Assembly (NCBI RefSeq): GCF_001953975.1
Contig: NZ_MBEJ01000022.1
Span: 62,001-126,000 of the forward strand
Direction: 5' to 3'
Origin: Mycobacterium sp. NS-7484
Lineage (GTDB): Bacteria > Actinomycetota > Actinomycetes > Mycobacteriales > Mycobacteriaceae
Length of the DNA stretch: 64,000 nt
The position numbers and the translations under genes were made by a program. The notes beneath the pieces were generated by a model. It ran no database searches and was not told the DNA's origin. It saw only the letters and a list, made by a program, of their open reading frames with translations. Shown here piece after piece: positions 29,158-37,615 of this stretch (position 1 is the stretch's first letter; each line of letters opens with the position of its first letter).

Positions 29158-29694
29158 TCATTGTGGATGTTTCACCCGGGCGGCATGGCGCAGTTGCGCC
29201 AGGAAGTCGTCGGCGTCGTCGCTGCGCACCAGATAATGGCTGACCGCCACCCGCACCGCGGTGGCCGCGGCGATGTCGGCATCGGATCCGGTTGTCAGCC
29301 GTTGCAGCCGTTCCCGCATCAGCGGGATCACCTGAGCGAGCCGCCTGACGACGTGCTCGGGCTCGATGTCGACCATCCGCAGCCCCGGGTAGGACTGCTG
29401 ATACTCGACGACGGTGCGCAACGCCGCATCCAGGTGCTCATCTTCGGGCAGATCGGCGGCGGCCTCGGCCACGGAGCGTTCGTAGAACTTGCGTTCCCAC
29501 ACCACGAATGCGTCGAGCAGTTCCTGCTTGGAGGCAAACCAGCGGTAGAGCGTGGGCCGCGACACCCCGGCATGCGACGCCACCTCGGACAGGCTGAGCT
29601 TGGTCATTCCGTTGGCGCCGAGCACTTCGGCGGTGGCGGCCAGGATGCGCCCACGGGTGGTGCTCTCGTCGTCGATGGACGATATCTCCGCCAT
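29158..29694 (-). CDS. TetR-family regulator 2
   Basis: 178 aa, paralogue of TetR 1. HTH: KLSLSEVASHAGVSRPTLYR then WFASKQELLDAF at about residues 30-60. Ligand half: QQSYPGLRMVDIEPEH, VIPLMRERLQRL, AVSHYLVRSDDADDFLAQLRHA. ATG 9 bases from the operator C half TGTAAA, no ribosome site; a leaderless and autoregulated gene is inferred. Divergent from P450 1. Confidence 0.92.
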   Translation of the reverse strand: MAEISSIDDESTTRGRILAATAEVLGANGMTKLSLSEVASHAGVSRPTLYRWFASKQELLDAFVVWERKFYERSVAEAAADLPEDEHLDAALRTVVEYQQSYPGLRMVDIEPEHVVRRLAQVIPLMRERLQRLTTGSDADIAAATAVRVAVSHYLVRSDDADDFLAQLRHAARVKHPQ

Positions 29695-29703
29695 GCACCC
29701 AGC

Positions 29704-29729
29704 TTTACAAACTATCGGCGAACTGTCAC
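29704..29729. promoter_or_regulatory. Island operator C (TTTACA-N14-TGTCAC)
   Basis: TTTACA 29704-29709, TGTCAC 29724-29729, flanks AGC and GCT, so the dyad extends to 9-base arms with two differences. Lies between divergent TetR 2-glucosidase and P450 1. Confidence 0.8.
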
Positions 29730-29782
29730 GCTAATTCGTGGCGCGACACAGTCGTCGGACGCCCGTGCAGGAGGGAACCCCC

Positions 29783-31039
29783 GTGACAGTTGCCAGCTCA
29801 CCGCAGGCACGCGAATACAGCCCGTTCGACATCACGTCGCACGATTTCTGGAGCCGGCCGTTCGCCGAGCGCGACGAGACGTTCGCGCAGCTGCGTGCCG
29901 GCGCGGGTCTGAGCTGGCATCAGCCGCTGTCGTCTCTGTTCGACGTCGAAGAGCCCGGCTTCTGGGCGGTGACGCGCCGGGCCGACATCCAGTTCGTCAG
30001 TCAACATCCCGAGCTGTTCACCTCGACCCAGGGCGTCGCGCTCGATCCGATGCCGGCCGACGTGCAGAAGTTCGCCACGTTCTTCCTGATGATGGATCCG
30101 CCGGAGCACACCACGTATCGACGTTTGATCAGCTCGGCGTTCACCCCGCGCAACGTGCGGAAGATCGAAGAGCAGATTCACCGCAACGCCGTGTCCATCG
30201 TCGACGACCTGATCGGCGCGGGCGACGTCGATTTCGTCGAGGCCTGTTCGGCGCAGCTGCCGATGCGGACGATCTCGGACATGCTGGGCGTGCCCACCGC
30301 GGATCAGCCGGCGCTGGCCAAGGCCGCCGAGAAGCTGTTCAGCATGAGCGATGACGAATACTCGTCGCTCGAAGAGCGGGCCATGGCGACCATCAACGAG
30401 ATCATGTTGATCTCGAACACCGGGATCGAGTTGGCCAAGTTCCGGCGGGCCAACCCCGGTGATGATCTGATGACCAGCATCGTCAACGCCGAGGTCGACG
30501 GACACCGCCTCAGTGACGAGGAGATCGGGGCCTTCCTGATCCTGCTGGCCTCGGCCGGAAACGACACCACCAAGCAGACCACCACCCACGCGATGATGGC
30601 GCTGGCGGCCAATCCCGACCAAAAGGATTGGCTGCTGGAGGATTTCGACAATCGAATCGGATTGGCCACCGAGGAGTTCGTGCGGTGGGCGACCCCGGTC
30701 ATCCAGTTCGCCCGGCACGCCACCCAGGATGTCGAGGTGGCCGGTCAGCAGATCAACGCCGGCGACAAGGTGGGGCTGTTCTACTGCTCGGCCAACCGGG
30801 ACGAATCGGTGTTCACCGATCCGCAGCGGTTCGACCTGAGCCGTTCACCCAACCCGCAGATCGGGTTCGGCGGTGGCGGCCCGCACTTCTGCCTGGGCAA
30901 CCAACTCGCCAAGACCGAGTTGCGCCACCTGTTCCGCGAGTTGCTTACTCGGCTCAAGACCGTCGAATTCGGTGAGCCCGAACTGCTGTACAGCAGCTTC
31001 GTACACGGCATCAAGCGGGTGCCGGCACACATCGCCTAG
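29783..31039 (+). CDS. Cytochrome P450 (island P450 1)
   Basis: 418 aa. I-helix ASAGNDTTKQ, K-helix EEFVR, and the heme loop FGGGGPHFC(370)LG are all present. The general look (ITSHDFWSRPF start, MMDPPEHTTYRR, NPQIGFGGGGPH) resembles the CYP125/CYP142-like mycobacterial group that hydroxylates sterol-type or branched chains; this is a pattern impression. GTG at 29783 follows AGGAGGG; an upstream in-frame start at 29738 is less likely. No ferredoxin or reductase gene lies nearby. Confidence 0.92.
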   Translation: MTVASSPQAREYSPFDITSHDFWSRPFAERDETFAQLRAGAGLSWHQPLSSLFDVEEPGFWAVTRRADIQFVSQHPELFTSTQGVALDPMPADVQKFATFFLMMDPPEHTTYRRLISSAFTPRNVRKIEEQIHRNAVSIVDDLIGAGDVDFVEACSAQLPMRTISDMLGVPTADQPALAKAAEKLFSMSDDEYSSLEERAMATINEIMLISNTGIELAKFRRANPGDDLMTSIVNAEVDGHRLSDEEIGAFLILLASAGNDTTKQTTTHAMMALAANPDQKDWLLEDFDNRIGLATEEFVRWATPVIQFARHATQDVEVAGQQINAGDKVGLFYCSANRDESVFTDPQRFDLSRSPNPQIGFGGGGPHFCLGNQLAKTELRHLFRELLTRLKTVEFGEPELLYSSFVHGIKRVPAHIA

Positions 31040-31644
31040 GCCAGGACACGACGCGCGTCGACGCCGAGCAGGGGGATCCCTTCGAGCAATCTGATCGCGC
31101 CGGGGAGGGCGAATTTGCGTTCCTTCTTGGCTACTGAGATCCGCTGCACCGTCAGCGAACCGGTGACGGTGCACGTTCCCGTCCGAATCTCCATCAGGCG
31201 GCCGCGTTGAATCACAGCGCTCACTGCCGCCATGGTGAAGCAGAGTTGGAGATCGATATTGATGGTGGCGAGCGGTGTGCCGTCCAGGGTCACGTCGACG
31301 GTGGGGTGGTGGCTCGACTCGATTTTGTGGGTCACCAGGGTGACCACTTCGGTGGTCGAAGGGCTGTCGAGGGTGCTGCGCGCCGCCTTATTGAGGGCGA
31401 CGTACTTCTTCCAGCCCTCGGCCGCCACATCGGCCAGGTTCAATGACAGCAGTCCGTCTGTGGCAGCGGCTATTTGACGCTCCGCCTCGGCGGCATGCAT
31501 GGGAGGGACCAGGGCTCGCACCGTGCGATGTTCGTGCAGAGATTCCTCCAGCACGCCGGTGGATGATCGGGTTGCATCACCGAACAGGAGATCGCGCACG
31601 GTTGCGTTCCCGATGGGCGTCTCAGTGCGTGTGGGAGTAATCAT
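31036..31644 (-). CDS. Hypothetical protein
   Basis: 202 aa, not recognised. Soluble, no signal peptide. Contains TVRALVPPMHAAEAERQIAA, a beta-rich middle (VVTLVTHKIESSHHPTVDVTL, split) and a basic stretch VAKKERKF. It overlaps the stop of the upstream Ig-like surface protein gene by 23 bases, so the two form one unit. It converges on P450 1 with overlapping stops (CTAG). There is no island operator before this pair. Confidence 0.7.
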   Translation of the reverse strand: MITPTRTETPIGNATVRDLLFGDATRSSTGVLEESLHEHRTVRALVPPMHAAEAERQIAAATDGLLSLNLADVAAEGWKKYVALNKAARSTLDSPSTTEVVTLVTHKIESSHHPTVDVTLDGTPLATINIDLQLCFTMAAVSAVIQRGRLMEIRTGTCTVTGSLTVQRISVAKKERKFALPGAIRLLEGIPLLGVDARRVLA

Positions 31645-33307
31645 CGTCCACCTCTCTGACGGTTTGTGTGCCGAGATCTGCGTGCGTGTTCATTCGCAGG
31701 GTGTGTGTCGTTTCCCCGTGGTCAGGTGTCTCCCGTGCGATGACAGTCGGGGCGGCATCGGCACGTCCGACGGCATATATGTGCGGAAGGGGCGGCGGCT
31801 TGACGCGCCAACGCTGACGAAAGGTGCGGGCGAGGGCCGCGAGAGCGATGACGCCGAGGAACAGCCACAGCACCCACTGATAATCGGGTTTGGGCGGGGG
31901 CGGAGGCGGCGGAGGGCTGCTCAAGACCGTGAAGTCGGCGGCCAGTACGACTCCGTCCGAACATGTCGCGCGCAATGTCACCCGGCCGCCATCGGTCTTG
32001 GCCGGCACCAGGAGGGGCGTGGTGAAATGCCCTGATCGGTCGAGTGATACGGCGGTCAGTGTCGGGCCGTCGTCCCAGGCCAGATCGACGGGTCCGGAGT
32101 GGTTTGCGCACGGGAACCACTCACCGGTGGCCAGGACCTCGTCATCGGTGCGGCCGCTCGTGGGCTGGAGCGTCAATGTCGGCTCGGGCTGCTCGGGTAT
32201 GGGTGTGGGCATACTCGTCACCGTGAAGGTCTGCGTGTCCTTGATGCTCGAGTCGGGGCGACACGACGCTGTGACAGTGTGGACGAACGACCTCTGTGCC
32301 GGCGGAACCGTGAACGACGACGTGAACGCGCCGGGCAGACCTTCGGCCAACAGTGTGTCGTCCCAGTGCAGTTCGACATCGCCGTCGCAGCTGAATCCGG
32401 TGCCCGCGGCAGTCACGACGTCGCCGGGTTCTCCGTGTCCCGGTGTGAGAGTAAGCGTGGGTTCTGGCGTCGGGACGACCGTGAAGACTGCCGGTGCCGT
32501 TTTGTGCCCGCAGGATGCGGTCACGGAGTACGAGGTGGCCGTTGCATTCTCCGGTACCGTGAACGAAAATCTGCCATCGTCGCCTGGCTCGGTTGGCGTC
32601 AGCGCCTGGTCGTCCCATCGGAATGACATGTCGGCGGGGGTGCAGGTGTCGAATCCGCTCACCGTCGCGTCGAACGACGATCCCGCGTAACCCTGCTCGG
32701 GTTCGATTGCGAGGGTGGGTGCCAGCACCGTGAATTGGGCAGTGACCCGCCCGCTCGGGCAGGCCACTGCCACCTCGTGCGCACCGGGCTCAGCTGTCGT
32801 GGGCACGGTGAAGTCGATCGCGGCACTGTCGGTGGCAGGGTCCGTATGTACACCTTCGTTTCCACCGTCAGGCGGCAGAGACGCGCCATCCCACTGGAAC
32901 AATTCCGTCCGTGACGACCGAATGTTCTCCTGGTGTGCGCGCGCGTTCGCGCATGCACTGACACCCGTCAGAGTGCCCGTGAAATGCGTTGCCGGGTAGC
33001 CCTCGTCGCGGTCGAGCGTGAGGCTCATATGCGCCGTTGTTCGGCGCTCCGTCGAGGTTTCGGTCGTGGTGGGGGTGACGCTCGCCGACGTCTCCGGGGT
33101 GGGCGTCGGCGTCTCCGGGGTGGGCGTCGGCGACTCGGTTGGGCTCATCGAAGTCGTTGGTTCCGACGTCGAGGACGACGGGCTCGGATCGGCGAATGCG
33201 GGGCTACTCAACATCGTTGCCAGCCACAGCCCGCATGTCGACGCGAGTACGATCGCCCCGGCATGCCACCTACGGCGCTGCTCGATTCGCCGGCCGTCTG
33301 GTGTCAT
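31622..33307 (-). CDS. Surface protein with Ig-like repeats and a C-terminal membrane anchor
   Basis: 561 aa. Signal sequence at about residues 14-40, a Pro/Thr/Ser-rich linker (about 41-90), then four related domains of about 90 residues, each with a paired-Cys pattern and a core such as LTLTPGHGEPGDVV or LALDRDEGYPATHF-like segments. A poly-Pro stretch near 465, a membrane segment (WVLWLFLGVIALAALA) and a basic cytoplasmic tail end the protein. The repeats look like IPT/TIG or bacterial Ig folds. An exported adhesin or scaffold is inferred; not a catabolic enzyme. Confidence 0.78.
   Translation of the reverse strand: MTPDGRRIEQRRRWHAGAIVLASTCGLWLATMLSSPAFADPSPSSSTSEPTTSMSPTESPTPTPETPTPTPETSASVTPTTTETSTERRTTAHMSLTLDRDEGYPATHFTGTLTGVSACANARAHQENIRSSRTELFQWDGASLPPDGGNEGVHTDPATDSAAIDFTVPTTAEPGAHEVAVACPSGRVTAQFTVLAPTLAIEPEQGYAGSSFDATVSGFDTCTPADMSFRWDDQALTPTEPGDDGRFSFTVPENATATSYSVTASCGHKTAPAVFTVVPTPEPTLTLTPGHGEPGDVVTAAGTGFSCDGDVELHWDDTLLAEGLPGAFTSSFTVPPAQRSFVHTVTASCRPDSSIKDTQTFTVTSMPTPIPEQPEPTLTLQPTSGRTDDEVLATGEWFPCANHSGPVDLAWDDGPTLTAVSLDRSGHFTTPLLVPAKTDGGRVTLRATCSDGVVLAADFTVLSSPPPPPPPPKPDYQWVLWLFLGVIALAALARTFRQRWRVKPPPLPHIYAVGRADAAPTVIARETPDHGETTHTLRMNTHADLGTQTVREVDDDYSHTH
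33089..33130. repeat. Two exact 21-base tandem copies in the linker of the Ig-like protein
   Basis: 33089-33109 and 33110-33130 are identical and encode the PTPET-type linker. Copy number may vary between strains. Confidence 0.8.
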
Positions 33308-33372
33308 CTCGGCAGCATCTCGCTGCTCGGCGTCGGTGTCGTGAGTAGTGCGCTACTCGTGTTTGTTGCGAA

Positions 33373-34626
33373 TCAGGCGGCGGCCACCAACACTCGGCTC
33401 GGCCCGCGCACGGTGTAGTTGGTGCCGTAGTCCAGCGGGCCGGCCAGTTGCCAGTCACCCACGGTGTCGATCAGTTCCTCGAGGAAGATCTGCGCCTCCA
33501 GCCGGGCCAGGTTCATTCCGAGGCAACTGTGCAGGCCGAAGGCGAACCCAAGGTGGGACAGCTTGCGCCGGGTGATATCGAAGTCGTCGGGGCGCTCCCA
33601 GCGTCGCGGGTCTCGGTTCGCCGCTCCCAGCAGCAGGGTGATGCGCTCACCGTCGGCCACCGCGACGTCACCCACGGCGGCCGAGCCGCCAATGTTCAGC
33701 GTTACGTCGTCGCCGACGACGTCGCGAAAGATCGAGTGCGACACGGTTTCCAGGCGATGTACCTCTTCCACCGCGTCGAGGGCCACGCTGCGGTCTGACT
33801 GCAGGATTCGGCGCTGGTCGGGATGTATGGCCAGTGTCGCCACGATCTGGGCGAGCAGCTTGGCGGTGGTCTCGTTGCCGGCGAACACCAACTGGGTGTT
33901 GCTCGCGACGATCTCCTGCTCGGTCATGTGCTCACACGCGTATTCATGGGCGACCATCGTCCCGATCAGATCCCAACTGCCCTCGGCCGGACAGCCCCGA
34001 ACCGGTAACTGCTCGCGAATGTAGGAATTCAGTTGGGCCGTGGCGTGTTTCCCGGCCGCGATCAACTCGGCACCGTGCGCACCCGGCATGCTGTAACCCT
34101 CGGCGGAGGCACCCATCGCGTCGCTCCACGCGGTGAACTGGTCGACCATCTCTGGTTCGACGCCGAGCATGTGGGCGATCACCTCGGTCGGGATGCCCCG
34201 GGTGAGCTCCGTGACGATCTCGACGGTTTCCCCGTCGCGCAGCCTCGCGGCCACCGGTGTCAACCGGGCCCGCACGATGTCGGTGATCACCGGGCGCAGC
34301 CGCGCCAACGTCCTCGGCCGGAAATCGCCTGACCAAATGGACCTGATCCGGTCGTGGTGGGGGCCGTCGTAGAACTCCATCGTCGGTCCGCCGAACACCG
34401 CTGCGTGCTCGACCTGGCCGCGCTCGGAGCCGAACCGCGATGGTGCGCTGAGGATCTGCTTGACCAGGTCGAACTCGCTGACCATCCAGCGGTTGATCCG
34501 CTCGTTGAAGACCACCCCGCCGAGCTCCCTGATCTCGCGGTAGCGCGCCCACGGATCGGCGACGAACGCCGGATCGGTCGTGTCGAACGACAGCAGCGGA
34601 TAATGGGCGGCGACCATAGCTGCCAT
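33373..34626 (-). CDS. Cytochrome P450 (island P450 2)
   Basis: 417 aa. I-helix VFAGNETTAK, K-helix EEVHRLE, heme loop FAFGLHSC(368)LG. ATG at 34626 is one base from the operator D half-site; ATG at 34617 (MVAAHYP) is the alternative. Substrate unknown. The gene's 5' end and the cyclase-like gene's GTG are only 29 bases apart. About 65 bases separate its stop from the upstream surface protein gene, with nothing seen there. Confidence 0.9.
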   Translation of the reverse strand: MAAMVAAHYPLLSFDTTDPAFVADPWARYREIRELGGVVFNERINRWMVSEFDLVKQILSAPSRFGSERGQVEHAAVFGGPTMEFYDGPHHDRIRSIWSGDFRPRTLARLRPVITDIVRARLTPVAARLRDGETVEIVTELTRGIPTEVIAHMLGVEPEMVDQFTAWSDAMGASAEGYSMPGAHGAELIAAGKHATAQLNSYIREQLPVRGCPAEGSWDLIGTMVAHEYACEHMTEQEIVASNTQLVFAGNETTAKLLAQIVATLAIHPDQRRILQSDRSVALDAVEEVHRLETVSHSIFRDVVGDDVTLNIGGSAAVGDVAVADGERITLLLGAANRDPRRWERPDDFDITRRKLSHLGFAFGLHSCLGMNLARLEAQIFLEELIDTVGDWQLAGPLDYGTNYTVRGPSRVLVAAA

Positions 34627-34627
34627 G

Positions 34628-34653
34628 TTGACAATTTTGTGCAACTCTGTAAA
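34628..34653. promoter_or_regulatory. Island operator D (TTGACA-N14-TGTAAA)
   Basis: TTGACA 34628-34633, TGTAAA 34648-34653, spacer 14, right flank GCG. It fills nearly all of the 29 bases between the start codons of P450 2 and the cyclase-family gene. Its stronger half faces the plus-strand gene, opposite to the other sites. Confidence 0.75.
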
Positions 34654-34655
34654 GC

Positions 34656-35564
34656 GTGAGTTTCAAGGATCTCGGCCGCGAACTGTCCAACTGGGGCCGC
34701 TGGGGGCCCGACGACCAGATCGGCACCCTCAACCTCGTCGAGCCGCGCCACGTGCAGGCCGCGGCCGGTGAAGTCCGTTCGGGCAAGGTATTTCAGCTGA
34801 GTATCCCGGTGGGCAAAGACGGACCGCAGAGCGGTGTCGGCGGCCGGAACAACCCGGTGCACCTGATGTCGATGCAGCACAGCGACTTCGAGTCGCACGG
34901 GCTGCAGGTGGCTGACGACTGGATCATCATGCCGCTGCAATCCGGCACTCAGTGGGATGCGTTGTCGCATGTCGGTTACGACGGCAAGCTCTACAACGGA
35001 CACTCCGCCGACGAGGTAGGGGCCCGCGCGGGTGCCCGACAGCTGGCCGTCGACGCCTTCACCGACCGGATCGTCGGTCGCGGGGTGCTGCTCGACATCG
35101 CCCGGTTGCGTGGGGTGGATTGGCTGGAACCGGGCACCGCGATCACCCCGGCCGATTTGAAGGCCGCAGAAGCGGCACAGGGTGTGACCGTCGGGGAGGC
35201 CGACTTCCTGCTCGTGCGGACCGGGTGGCGGGCCCGCCTGTTGGCGCAGGGCCGCGACGGCTGGATGTCCGCCGAGCCGGGCCTGGGCATCGAGTGCGCC
35301 CGCTGGCTACACGACCGCGGTGTCGCGGCGGTGGGCAGCGACAACTGGGCCATCGAGGTGATCCCCAGTGAGACAGGGGAGACCCTGCCGCTGCACTGCA
35401 TCTTGATCCGCGACATGGGCATGCCGCTGGCCGAGATCCTCGACCTTGACGCATTGAGTGCCGACTGCGCTGACGACGGCGTGTGGAGCTTCCTGTTCGT
35501 CGCGCCACCGCTGCACATCAGCAACGCCGTCGGGTCCCCCGTCACGCCCATCGCGATCAAATGA
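34656..35564 (+). CDS. Cyclase-family (kynurenine formamidase-like) metal hydrolase
   Basis: 302 aa, GTG start. Family marks: WGPDDQIGTLN, LSIPV, HSDFESHGLQVADDWIIMPLQSGTQWDALSH (read in parts, the HxGTHxDxPxH-like motif is modified to SGTQWDALSH), then RGVLLDIARL and VGSDNWAIEV. Members cleave amide or cyclic bonds using a metal. Its partner is the FMN enzyme gene that overlaps it by 4 bases. Exact reaction unknown; a lactone or cyclic amide hydrolase is plausible. Confidence 0.82.
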   Translation: MSFKDLGRELSNWGRWGPDDQIGTLNLVEPRHVQAAAGEVRSGKVFQLSIPVGKDGPQSGVGGRNNPVHLMSMQHSDFESHGLQVADDWIIMPLQSGTQWDALSHVGYDGKLYNGHSADEVGARAGARQLAVDAFTDRIVGRGVLLDIARLRGVDWLEPGTAITPADLKAAEAAQGVTVGEADFLLVRTGWRARLLAQGRDGWMSAEPGLGIECARWLHDRGVAAVGSDNWAIEVIPSETGETLPLHCILIRDMGMPLAEILDLDALSADCADDGVWSFLFVAPPLHISNAVGSPVTPIAIK

Positions 35565-36757
35565 GCCCGGCATTCCAGTACCGGCTGCGAACCCCGACGC
35601 CACTGGTCAGCATCGAGGACTACCGGACCGCGGCACGCCGGGCCCTGCCCGCCATGGTGTGGGCCTACCTGGACGGCGGGGCAGAGGACGAGCGCACGAT
35701 GCGGGCCAACCGTGCCTCCTTCGCCAAATGGCAGCTGCGCCAACGGGTTCTGTCCGGGCACGCCGATGCCGATCTGGGCGTGACGATCGACGGGCAACGA
35801 CTCGACCTGCCGGTGCTGCTGGCGCCCACCGGACTCACCGGCCTGGCGCACTACTCGGGTGAGCTGGCCGCGGCCCGGGCCGCCGAACAGGCCGGGACCC
35901 GGCTCACCCTGTCCACGGCGTCGTCGTACTCCATCGAGGAGGTCGCCGCGGGCACCTCGGCCGATCACTGGTTCCAGCTCTACCCCTGGGGCGACGGCCC
36001 GTTCTCGGATTCCATGCTCAGCCGGGCCCGTGACGCCGGATACCGCACCCTGGTGGTGACCGTCGACGTCCCGGCGCAGGGCAACCGGACCGGTGAGCGG
36101 CGCATCGGGATGGGGCATCCACCGATCCTCACCCCGCGCCGGATCGCCGACGCCGCGATCCGGCCGGCCTGGTGGTACGGGCTGCTGCGTCATCAACGGA
36201 TGACGATGCGCAGCCTCACCCACATCACGGGCGCCAAGGGTGCCGTGGAATCGGTCAGCATCCAGAGCCGCCGGATGCGGCCGGACCTGAGCTGGCGCGA
36301 CGTGGGTGCACTCCGCGAGCGTTGGGACGGACCCTTCGTGGTCAAGGGTGTGTTGGAGCCCGACGACGCGATACGTGCGGTCGACGAGGTGGGCGCCACC
36401 GGGGTGGTGGTGTCCAATCATGGTGGGCGCCAACTCAATGGCGTGGTCGCCTCGATCGACGCGCTGCCAGACATTGCCGACGCTGTCGGAGACCGCGCCA
36501 CGGTGCTGCTGGACAGCGGCGTGCGAACCGGCAGCGACATCGTCACGGCCCTGGCGCTGGGAGCCGACGCGGTGATGATCGGCCGGCCCTACATCTACGG
36601 GCTGGCCGTCGCCGGCGAGGCGGGGGTGGGTGCGGTGCTCGACATCCTGGCTGCCGAGATGCGCTCGACGCTGACGCTGATGGGGGTGGCGAGTGTGGCC
36701 GACCTGACCCCCTCAGTTCTTCGCCGAACAGACGCAAACCCGTACATCTGCGAGTGA
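35561..36757 (+). CDS. FMN-dependent alpha-hydroxy-acid oxidising enzyme
   Basis: 398 aa. Same family as the gene at 4546: VVSNHGGRQLNG contains the catalytic His, with VLLDSGVRTGSDIVTALALGADAV and MIGRPYIYGLAVAGEAGV. ATG overlaps the stop of the cyclase-family gene (ATGA). It would oxidise a 2-hydroxy acid, perhaps the product of its partner. The last residues (RRTDANPYICE) are encoded by the left arm of an inverted repeat, and the stop is in its loop. Confidence 0.88.
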   Translation: MSPAFQYRLRTPTPLVSIEDYRTAARRALPAMVWAYLDGGAEDERTMRANRASFAKWQLRQRVLSGHADADLGVTIDGQRLDLPVLLAPTGLTGLAHYSGELAAARAAEQAGTRLTLSTASSYSIEEVAAGTSADHWFQLYPWGDGPFSDSMLSRARDAGYRTLVVTVDVPAQGNRTGERRIGMGHPPILTPRRIADAAIRPAWWYGLLRHQRMTMRSLTHITGAKGAVESVSIQSRRMRPDLSWRDVGALRERWDGPFVVKGVLEPDDAIRAVDEVGATGVVVSNHGGRQLNGVVASIDALPDIADAVGDRATVLLDSGVRTGSDIVTALALGADAVMIGRPYIYGLAVAGEAGVGAVLDILAAEMRSTLTLMGVASVADLTPSVLRRTDANPYICE

Positions 36758-36782
36758 AAAGGTACGGTTTTGCGTCTGCTCG
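36725..36782. repeat. Long inverted repeat, copy 2 (possible two-way terminator)
   Basis: Arms 36725-36745 and 36762-36782 match at 19 of 21 bases, loop 16, same core (CAGACGCAAACCCGTAC) as copy 1 at 15921. It lies between convergent genes and encodes the C-terminus of the FMN enzyme. Confidence 0.82.
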
Positions 36783-36784
36783 CG

Positions 36785-37606
36785 CTAAGAACGTCTGGGT
36801 GGGCGGGGCCGGACCAGCACCGCCTGCTGGATCGCGCCCACCGCCCCGGACTCGTCGAACAACGTGCCGACCGTGGTGCCGATGCCGTCGGGTCCGTAGT
36901 GGGTGTCGGCGCGGATGCCGATCCACTCCCCGTCGGGCACGCGATGGATGTGCACCACCAGATCGGTGTTGAGGAACGTCCACTTGCGGATGTCGATCTT
37001 CGACCCGATGCCGTTGGCGTCGTCGGCGACCGCGAACAGCCGCTGCAACGGCGTCATCGGTTCACCCTTGACCACATCGACCGTCGGCTTGAGCCACGAC
37101 TCGCCCGGGCCCGGCGCCTGGGGCACCGTCAGCCAGCGCCAGTCCACGCTGTGCACATAGTTGGGCTCCCAGTTCTTGGCCATGTCGCGGCTACGGGCCT
37201 GCTCCAACGGAGGTAGCGGCTCGACGCCCGTATGCGCGACGGCGGTGGTGTCCAGTTGCAGCATCCGCCACCCGCCGGCCCGCGCCACCACCCGGGGTTC
37301 GCCGTCGGGTCCGGGCGCCAGCATCTCGGCGTTGACGAGCTCGATCTGCTTGCCGGGGCGTTCCAGTTGGGCCCGCACCCACAGGTCACCTTCGGACGGC
37401 ACACCGCCCATCAAGTCGATGGCCACCCGACTCAACCGCGTGTCGTCGCGGTGCGCACAGCGTTCCAGCGCTCGCACCAACAGCGCCGACACCGGCGCGC
37501 CGTGCTGGATCGAGGCCGACCAGGTGCCGCGCGCCATGTCGGTGGCGCGAAACTTCTCGCCGAGCGGATCGTTCGCGTCGATCAGCTCGTAGTAGGAGTC
37601 AGACAT
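36785..37606 (-). CDS. Thioesterase-family protein (double hot-dog)
   Basis: 273 aa. MARGTWSASIQHGAPVSALLVRALE is typical of 4HBT-like acyl-CoA thioesterase pairs; the second half has GWRMLQLDTT and a conserved NTDLVVHIHRVPDGEWIGIRA region with the ADTHYGPDGIG motif. It would release acids from CoA intermediates. It follows the SMP-30 gene by 9 bases and so belongs to the unit under operator E. Confidence 0.8.
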   Translation of the reverse strand: MSDSYYELIDANDPLGEKFRATDMARGTWSASIQHGAPVSALLVRALERCAHRDDTRLSRVAIDLMGGVPSEGDLWVRAQLERPGKQIELVNAEMLAPGPDGEPRVVARAGGWRMLQLDTTAVAHTGVEPLPPLEQARSRDMAKNWEPNYVHSVDWRWLTVPQAPGPGESWLKPTVDVVKGEPMTPLQRLFAVADDANGIGSKIDIRKWTFLNTDLVVHIHRVPDGEWIGIRADTHYGPDGIGTTVGTLFDESGAVGAIQQAVLVRPRPPRRS

Positions 37607-37615
37607 GTCTACCGT

